From contig BFEA01000048.1 of the NCBI GenBank assembly GCA_003427395.1, positions 4,112,754 through 4,137,847 on the forward strand: a stretch of DNA of 25,094 bases, given 5' to 3'. The first letter of the stretch is position 1. Each line of letters begins with the position of its first letter. The notes under the pieces were generated by a model. That model ran no database searches. It saw nothing but the letters and a program-made list of their open reading frames with translations, and was not told where the DNA came from. The translations under genes were made by a program, and so were the position numbers. The stretch is from Chara braunii. Lineage: Eukaryota > Streptophyta > Charophyceae > Charales > Characeae. This document shows, one piece after another, positions 17,137 through 25,094 of this stretch.

Positions 17137-18100
17137 CTGACCATCCCAAGTTTATGTAGACAACAATAGTTCATAGTCTTTCAGTGATATAACCTTTTAT
17201 ACCCAGCTTACATAAGGCATAAAGTATGACCACCTAAACTTATGAAATGCGTCTAACTTAGTCATTGAATATACACAAAACAGAGGGCACAACTGCTTCT
17301 CTCTTCTTTGGGCATATAACTAAACCAATCTAGCCGCCCTGAACTGTTTAAAATATCCACATTATATATATTTGTCTTCCCTTTGTCTTCTAAGGCTGCA
17401 TACGACTTAAGTTCAGTCTGCCCCAACTTACCACCAATTTTATTCTTAATTATACTCTCTTCAAGTTGTGATAGGCTATAGTCAGACCACCTAAACTTAT
17501 AGAACAGTTTGATTAACTCGTTCATAAAATAAAATAATAGTAAAGTATTAGTCAAATTATAACCATTGGGTTCCAGCATGTGCGAGGCTTTGAGTCAGAC
17601 CACCTGAACTTACAGAACAGTCTGATCTCTGCCTGATTAATTTATTTCATATCCATTATGTGCGTGGCATTGGGCTAGATCACCTGAACTTACAGAACAA
17701 TCCGCCCTTTGTCAAGTTCATTCTCTCAGAATAAAAGCAGGAAGAGGCTAAGTCACCTAAACTTATAGAACAACTTAGACCTCCTCGTTCAGAATAAAAT
17801 AAACAGAGGAAAACCCAAAAAAACAAGGCGGCCAAGGCACCTGAACTTACAGAATGCACTTTGTCCCTGAAAAGTCAACCACAATCAGCCCTCACAAGCC
17901 AGAGCAATCAGGCCACCTAAACTTATAGAACAGCCCGACCCTCCACGCAAAACCACAGCACTTAGTCTCCCCAAACTTATGGGGACATCCCAGCCTCCAG
18001 AGTAATCAGACCCCCTAAACTTATAGAAGGGTCTGACGCTCCATGCAAACCAAAATAAACAAAGCACTGGGTCTCCCCAAACTTATGGGGACTTTCCAGC
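17137..18100. repeat. Irregular array of stem-loops with invariant AACTTA loop
   Basis: At least nine units carry the hexamer AACTTA closed by an inner stem: CTA/TAG (17492, 17759, 17919, 18016), CTG/CAG (17604, 17684, 17841) or TCCCCA/TGGGGA (17968-17985 and 18074-18091). A weaker unit is at 17224-17257 and a decayed one near 17137. Outer stems differ from unit to unit: TCAGAC/GTCTGA (17595-17625), CTAAGT/ACTTAG with GAGG/CCTC outside (17744-17783), TCAGACCC/GGGTCTGA (18006-18036). Spacing is 41-113 bp, so this is not a clean head-to-tail satellite. No protein-coding reading is maintained. Confidence 0.85.
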
Positions 18101-19884
<1,784 letters not shown>

Positions 19885-19970
19885 TGCTTACTGCCGAAGG
19901 CCGTGCCCCGTATGAACACGTACGAAAAAAAACGAAAAAAAGAGAGAAAAAAAAAAGAAAAAAACGGGAA

Positions 19971-21658
19971 TGAATCTTGCGCTGAAACACGGAAAGATTC
20001 GTCATCATTTTAAGGCATTCCCCCTGGCACAGCCCATTTCCTTGCTAACTTTTAATCTACTACTCCAATACTCAAACTAATTACAGATTCAAAATCGCCC
20101 GTCTCGAAAACCTCTACCAGACTCCCTCTTTCACTCGATTCCTTCAAGAATCAAGCGAAATCTCACTCCTTCGTTCCTCGTTTCCGCCATCTCCCACGCG
20201 GGTCTTTCCCTTTCTAACACTAATTCTACTCACTCACTTATAAAACTAACACTGCTATCATGCTCGCCCGGCCCTCAAACCCCCAGATAATATTTTTAGA
20301 TTGCTCGAAACTGTTAAGAAATTATCGTTTTATCACCATTTCGCTCCCCTCCTTTTCTCCTCCCGCCATAGCTCCGTGCTCCTTTGCTTTGGCCGCTGCT
20401 GCTAGCACAGTGCCCGACCGCCCGCTATGCTATCACTCGCCCCGCTGCTGCGCAGCGCTGTCTTCTCTCTGCCCACTTCGACCTTCGGTCATACTACAAA
20501 CCTTCTTACACCAAGCGCTGAGACAGCGCTTCCGCATGGCTTCCACAGGAACCAATGAATGGCTGGGCGCTGCTCCTTGATTTATACTTCGGAGGCTCGT
20601 TGGTCTGCCCTTTGCCATCGGCCCTTGGCGCTCTACACAACTTTGCCTGTTGCTGCTAGCGTGGCCCCCGCTGCTTTGCCTTGACCAACCCAACACTCAA
20701 TTTGCAGCAATCTTGCTCCGGATCTCTACACGGAGCCCCCTCCCTGCACAGCGCCTTAACGCACCGGTCTTCCTCTACCATCATCAGGCCGGCGCAGTAG
20801 CCTGGTCCAACAAAGCGGAGAACGGTCTTCGCCAACCCTATGGGAAACTTCGGACGGAACCAGCCACTGGGCGGTGCAGTAAGTCTTTTCACCCCTATAC
20901 CCAAGTCTGATGAACAACTCCCGTAGTATCGAGGCCCGTCGCAGTGGCTCCCACCGAGTAGTGATAGGATGGACACAGACCCGCTGCTAGACCAACAACG
21001 GGGGCCCGGGTGAAGCGGCCCCGGTGCAGGTCTTGGTGGCAGTTGCAAATGTTCAAATGAGAACTTTGAAGACCGACGCGGACGAGGGTACCGCCACGGG
21101 TCCCTCCCCCCACTGTGCCCCGGTGTCGCGCCCCCACCATTCCAAGGCCGAGTGCAGTGGGTTAGTGGACTGGCAGGCTGTCACGCATGATTTTGGAGAG
21201 TTTTAGGAAAAATTGGAAGTGAAATCACAAGCAGCCTTTGTCACACAGTCGAGTAGTCAGTGTTATCCCTCCTGCTAGCGGCGACACGACTTAGAGTGAG
21301 GCGTTCGGTTTTATCGCCTGCACCTGACCCTGTATAAAGGTTAGACTCTAAGGTCACCGGATTCCCTATTATCCAGGAGTCTTTCAAGTAGCCTTGAGTG
21401 TAACCTGATGTGGAGTGATAAATAATTTGTTATCTCATACATAAACATTTCATGCATTACATGACATGCATCATAAAACAAATAGCACTGAGAGGACGAA
21501 AAGACCAGAAAACCACACTTTGCAAGAGCATGACCAGAGATACGAGACTGAAGAGTAGTACACAAAGAATGGGGGAGGCAGCCATAAAGAAGGGGCTGCA
21601 GTCACTGATAAATAATAATAATGTCATAGTACATCTCAGTGACTAAAAAATACGAGCC
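19971..21658. other. No gene recognised; possible LTR/promoter-like sequence
   Basis: GC-moderate sequence with several motif-free ORFs on both strands. A TATA-like TATAAAACTAAC lies at about 20239 and TGTATAAAGG at about 21331. TGTCACGC at about 21179 resembles the start of many plant Ty3/gypsy LTRs, but no matching second LTR was found. No tandem array. Confidence 0.35.
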
Positions 21659-22091
21659 TCAATCAATGACGACAAGTGGTACCCCCTCATGAGTGGGCTC
21701 GACTGTCTGGGACCCCGTATCTGGTACACGCTGGTCCTCCTCATCATTGAGAACATGAGTGACCATCGACTCTAGGACCACGTAGTTGATGTCAAAGGAT
21801 GCAGAAGGATCGATCTTGCTGATATATGCCATACATCTGGCCATCTCCTCGTCCGCAACGCTCCGAAGGTACAGCTCCTCAGCGAGGGAAATGCTGCCAG
21901 TGGCACCGATCAAGATCTCGATCCGCCCCTTGCCGTAGATGTAGTCATATGTAACCTCCAGAAAACGGTCTCCATAGAGAGGCTTCCGAAAAGCCTGTTT
22001 GATAAAATTTGCTCCCACCAAATGGCTATAGCCATCCCCAAGATATGGGACTGGTCCCTTCCCCCTTGAAGGGCCGACTACCTCCTCTGAC
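21659..22091 (-). CDS. Unknown protein, candidate last exon
   Basis: Not recognised. On the minus strand the frame is open from the proposed acceptor (CCCAG, AG at 22092-22093) to a stop at 21659-21661, about 143 codons. The peptide contains SEEVVGPSRGKG, PYLGDGYSHLVGANFIKQAF, YGDRFLEVTYDYIYGKGRI, then LAEELYLRSVADEEMARCM and a mildly acidic tail ending GVPLVVID. It looks globular and is not low complexity. A Met at 22108 in the same frame could be a separate start, giving 149 codons with no splicing. The acceptor lacks a good pyrimidine tract, the weak point of the model. Joining it to 22256-22759 keeps the frame. It could be a host gene or an accessory ORF of a transposable element, as it lies beside large repeat arrays. 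Confidence 0.5.
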
Positions 22092-22255
22092 CTGGGTCCT
22101 CCTGACATGTAATGTCCGAATCAATCACCCTCAAGCAAATATCGTGCCAAGAGATAAGCAACTCGTCGTAGGGCTGCCTTCCGCCTGCGTCTCGCTCCGG
22201 CAACCAATGTCATAAAATGCTCTGGGCATGCTCCAAACTCAGGCGTACTCAGTAC

Positions 22256-22759
22256 CTGTGAGTATCCCAGTCAAAATAGTCCTCCAGGTCAACGTTGCTC
22301 ACGCAGCAAGGCTCTTGGTCTGACTCATCCGTCTCTGACCTCTGTAGACAGGTGGTAATAGGAATCCCAGATCTGGCCACCTCGCTCCTGATCCTCCTGT
22401 CTTGACGCTTCTTTTCCTTGCTGCCACCTGTGCTCAGCGGTTTAGGGTTACAGCCGTCAAAGTCATAGAGGGCACCACCTGGTGCAAAAGGGATCTGGGG
22501 AAACACCACATGTAACCAGTGTTCCCTCCAGTAACTCTCCCTGCGGAAGATATAGTCATCCATCCGGTCGTAGGTGGTTCCCTTCACTCCCTGCCCAGCA
22601 TCTCTCACGTGATAAGTGATCACCAATGTGTACCTCGATGTGGGAGACTCGTTGGCCCGAATGACGAAGCTTTGATCCCCAATGCGTCGATAGCAGAACT
22701 TCTCAACCAGCTTACCCCATGTAGGGGTTGTCTCATGTTGAGAAGCCAGCTTGACTAAT
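22256..22759 (-). CDS. Unknown protein, candidate internal exon
   Basis: Not recognised. A 504-bp open stretch on the minus strand runs from a good acceptor (ATATTATTTTGCAG, AG just above 22759) to a good donor (CACAG|GTACTGAG, GT at 22254-22255). It starts and ends in the same phase, so it can be included without shifting frame. It contains LVKLASQHETTPTWGKLVEK, then FVIRANESPTSRYTLVITYH, YDRMDDYIFRRESYWREHWL, a Lys/Arg-rich patch GGSKEKKRQDRRIR, and an acidic end NVDLEDYFDWDTHR. The intron to the next exon would be 164 bp (22092-22255) with GT-AG ends. The frame stays open upstream to a Met at 22806, an alternative start. Upstream exons would lie beyond the 46-bp array. Function unknown; the basic then acidic order hints at a nuclear or nucleic-acid role but is weak evidence. 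Confidence 0.55.
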
Positions 22760-22916
22760 CTGCAAAATAATATAGAATGCCCCTGGCAAGCTGCTATGCC
22801 AAGCAATGATGTCCTGGAGATGAGGGGGATATCAGTAGCCCAGGAAAATAACTCAACTCGATAGGGTCAAAGAGGTCACTCCTCAATAGACCCTCAAGCC
22901 AAACTGGTGGCAACCA

Positions 22917-23245
22917 ACTCAATATAGGGGCCCGCCTGAATGGGCCCGGTTGAACAGCAATCAACTCAGTATAGGAGCCCGCCTCAATGGGCCCGGTTGA
23001 ACAATAACAACTCGAGATAGGGGCCCGCCTGAATGGGCCCGGCTGAACAGCAACAACTCGATATAGGGGCCCGCCTGAATGGGCCCGGCTAATCAGCAAA
23101 CAACTCGATATAGGGGCCCGCCTGAATGGGCCCGCCTGATCAGCAACAACTCGATATAGGGGCCCGCCTGAATGGGCCCAGCTGAACAGCAACAACTCGA
23201 TATAGGGGCCCGCCTGAATGGGCCCGGCTGAACAGCAACCCAGTA
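22917..23245. repeat. 46-bp minisatellite, 7 copies, each with GGGCCC hairpin
   Basis: The unit ATAGGGGCCCGCCTGAATGG-GCCCGGCTGAACAGCAACAACTCG recurs with spacings of 46-47 bp (anchors at 22931, 22978, 23024, 23070, 23117, 23163, 23209). Two copies of GGGCCC, eight bases apart, can pair in each unit. The copies are more than 90% alike, so the array is young. The minus-strand ORF with repeated PFRRAPISS peptides (22794-23195) is a repeat artefact, as 46 is not a multiple of three. Confidence 0.95.
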
Positions 23246-23596
23246 GCTCAGCAACTCATCATAGCAATATCATACGAACATATCTGCAGCAAGTGGACTA
23301 TAACATGAGGACTGAACTGCAAGTATCGTCACTGCGCGTGCAAACCGGACCGCCCTGATATCATGTGTGCGGGAAAAATACCGTCCACACGGAGTCTGAT
23401 ATGAATATCGTCCATGCAGAGACTGATCAGCAAGAAATCAAATCAGCGGGATTTGGGGGCTAATCGTACCATCAGAGGCATTAAGTCACGTCCTCAAGAC
23501 TAATCACACTCGCTGGACATGCATCCCTAACCATCATATCGGCGGGACACGCATCCTAGAATCATCAGAGAACGTACTCGTATAGCCTACTTGAGC
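23246..23596. other. Spacer between minisatellites
   Basis: No gene. A loose pair of AATA(C/T)CGTCCA(C/T)(A/G)C-GAG-CTGAT segments at about 23378 and 23404 (period about 26) and GACACGCATCC/GACATGCATCC near 23515 and 23545 suggest decayed short repeats. Confidence 0.45.
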
Positions 23597-24345
23597 CTGG
23601 GCGCACTCATGTGACAATACCAAGCGTAGGCGCGCAAGGGCGCACACTCTAGAGCAATACTAAGCTTGGGCGAGCGTGGGCGCGCATTCAAATCACGGTT
23701 CCAAGCTTGGGCGCGCATGGGCGCGCACTCAAATCACAATGCCGAGCATAGGCGCGCATGTGAGCGCATACTCAAACGACAATACTTAGCTTGGGCGCAC
23801 GTGAGCGCATACTCAAACGACAATACTTAGCTTGGGTGCGCATGGGCGCGCACTCATATAGCAATACCAAGCTCGGGCGCGCACGGGCGCACACTCTATC
23901 TCCAATGCCAAGCCTGGGCGCGCATGGGCGCGCACTTGAATAATACTCTCAAGCTTGGGCGCGCACGGGCGCGCACTCAAAAGTCTCTGTCAAGCTTGGG
24001 CGCGCATGGGCGCGCACTCAAAAACTAATATCGGGCGCGGGCGCGCACGGGCACATACTCAGAAAGCAATATTGAGTATGGGCGCGCATGGGCGCGCACT
24101 CAAATAACCATATAAAGCTTGGGCGCGCTTGGACACGCACTCAAAGAGCAATGCCAAGCTCAGGCGCGCACTCTATCAGTAATGCCAAGCTTGGGCGCGC
24201 ATGGGCGCGCACTCTAACAGCAATGTCAAGCTCGGGCTCGCACTCTATTAGCAATGTCAAGCTTGGGCGCGCACTCTAACAGCCAAACTGAGGTTGGGCG
24301 CGCACTCAAGCAGCCAAACTGAGGCTGGGCGCCCACTCAATCGAC
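23597..24345. repeat. 41-42-bp GC-rich minisatellite, about 18 units
   Basis: The unit CCAAGCTTGGGCGCGCATGG-GCGCGCACTCAAA..ACAAT repeats with spacings of 40-42 bp in the better copies (anchors at 23662, 23703, 23745, 23787, 23829, 23870). Later units (after about 24150) are shortened. GCGCGC-ATGG-GCGCGC gives a hairpin in most full units. Alternating purine-pyrimidine CGCGCA runs could also adopt Z-DNA. Plus-strand ORFs such as 24088-24279 are artefacts. Confidence 0.9.
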
Positions 24346-24403
24346 TTGCTGACTTACAAACATCAAAAGCGGTGTACACAGATTGAGCGTTTCATGGGCA
24401 CGC

Positions 24404-24690
24404 AGACTTCTGCGAAGTCTACAGATAGGGTGCGCAGTTGCACTGACTCAAGTTTGTCAAAGCTGAGTTTACGAATGAATGCAGTTTTCTCTGATAAGGG
24501 CGCAGTGTCGCACTTAAGTCTGGGTGCGCACAGTCGCAATACATCAAAAGGGGTTTCCTCAATTAAGGGCGCAGTGTCACACTCAAGTCTGAGTGTGCAC
24601 AGTCGCAATTCATCATAAGCAGTCTTCTTAAATAAGGGGCGCAGTGTCACACTCAAGTCAGAGTGTGCGCAGTCGCAGTTACCAGGAGTG
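24404..24690. repeat. ~70-bp repeat array with covarying hairpins
   Basis: GCGCAGTGTC-CAC...AAGTC...GTG.GCAGTCGCA occurs at 24502, 24571 and 24641 (spacings 69 and 70), with a decayed unit near 24431. Hairpins: GCACTTA-AGTC-TGGGTGC (24510-24527), CACACTCA-AGTC-TGAGTGTG (24578-24597), CACACTC-AAGTCA-GAGTGTG (24648-24667). A further perfect hairpin, AGACTTC-TGC-GAAGTCT (24404-24420), opens the region. Confidence 0.85.
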
Positions 24691-24799
24691 CTTAAACTCA
24701 ACGTGCTCAAAAGGGAAATGGCATGCTTAGCTTCAGTGCTTGCTTAATATAGTAAGTCGATATGCTCAACTGATCTGCCTGACGACACTGTCAATGCTC

Positions 24800-25094
24800 A
24801 ACCAATGTGCCCGTTGACACATTAACCCAAAATACTCAGAATGTCTGTTGGCATAAAGGTTCGAAATGCTCCATTCGAGTGCCTGCTGGCACAGATACTC
24901 AATTTTAAGTGTCTGCTGGCACGATAAATCGACAATGATATTCAGTTTGAGTGCCCGCTGGCACGGTAAATCGCAATGGTACTCAATCTGAGTGTCTGCT
25001 GGCACAATAAATCGGCAATGATACTCAGTCTGAGTGCCTGCTGGCACGGTAAATCGCAATGATACTCAATCTGAGTGCCTGCTGGCACGGTAAA
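24800..25094. repeat. 41/42-bp minisatellite with GTGCC-TGCT-GGCAC hairpin, runs off the window
   Basis: Hairpin cores lie at 24807, 24841, 24879, 24909, 24951, 24992, 25034 and 25075. The last five are spaced 42, 41, 42, 41 bp. Two linker types (ACGGTAAATCGCAATG and ACAATAAATCGGCAATG) alternate over most of this stretch, which suggests an 83-bp dimer. Early units are diverged and more closely spaced. The array is cut by the end of the window. Confidence 0.92.

Noticed and set aside
20260-21140. Several 70-130-codon ORFs on both strands
   Set aside because: No motifs, mutually overlapping, and no splice or start context; expected by chance in moderately GC-rich sequence.
21179-21186. TGTCACGC as the start of a Ty3/gypsy LTR
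   Set aside because: No second LTR, PBS or polyprotein was found in the window; eight bases are not enough.
22794-23195. 133-codon minus-strand ORF with repeated PFRRAPISS peptides
   Set aside because: Lies on the 46-bp minisatellite. Its frame changes from unit to unit, so the peptide is not preserved as such.
24800-25094. CRISPR-like array (short palindromic repeat about every 41 bp)
   Set aside because: The linkers are near-identical between units rather than unique, the palindromic core is only 14 bp, and the context is eukaryotic. It is a minisatellite.

Overview
This is repeat-rich nuclear DNA from a eukaryote, most probably a land plant. The evidence is a decayed L1-type LINE with the reverse-transcriptase zinc-binding tail common in plant LINEs, several short terminal-inverted-repeat (TIR) elements, long (CT)n, (GA)n, (TA)n and (GATT)n microsatellites, GT-AG splice signals, and many kilobases with no long conserved ORF. 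I cannot name the species. No prokaryotic operon, rRNA, tRNA or CRISPR array is visible. A 50-N assembly gap lies at 13772-13821.

Layout. 1-3760: a frameshifted minus-strand LINE ORF2 remnant, itself split by a 722-bp TIR element (1549-2270). 3780-4390: AT-rich spacer. 4393-6860: a satellite array of about 68-82-bp units arranged as two 1.24-kb higher-order copies, ending directly against a candidate plus-strand terminal exon (6861-7007). 7217-7498 and 10481-10768: related small TIR elements. 8290-8483: a candidate minus-strand terminal exon. 9341-10110: a 392-bp tandem duplication carrying (GA)n. 11117-12990: GATT repeats, a perfect 54-bp palindrome and a purine tract that reads as poly-Glu/Asp. 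13085-14092: the 4.4-6.9 kb satellite in opposite orientation, interrupted by a roughly 420-bp insertion. 14614-15600: a diverged 572-bp direct repeat with TATA-like motifs at matching places. 16373-16985: five 123-bp repeats. 17137-18100: an irregular array of stem-loops. 19689-19884: (CT)86 followed by (CGCT)6. 21659-22759: a two-exon minus-strand gene model of unknown function. 22917-25094: four successive minisatellite arrays.

The most notable property is shared by several unrelated repeat families: each unit contains a dyad (hairpin), and in at least four families the arms differ between units while pairing is largely kept. The clearest case is 17.48-18.10 kb, where the hexamer AACTTA is invariant while the stem closing it changes from CTA/TAG to CTG/CAG to TCCCCA/TGGGGA, and an outer stem also changes from TCAGAC/GTCTGA to CTAAGT/ACTTAG. 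This suggests maintenance of structure as RNA or as cruciform DNA, or a replication mechanism that corrects one arm from the other. I know of no described system that matches it.

Protein-coding content is low. The three candidate coding pieces (6861-7007 plus, 8290-8483 minus, 21659-22759 minus) rest on ORF character and splice signals only. None has a domain I recognise. The gene pieces do not form an evident pathway.
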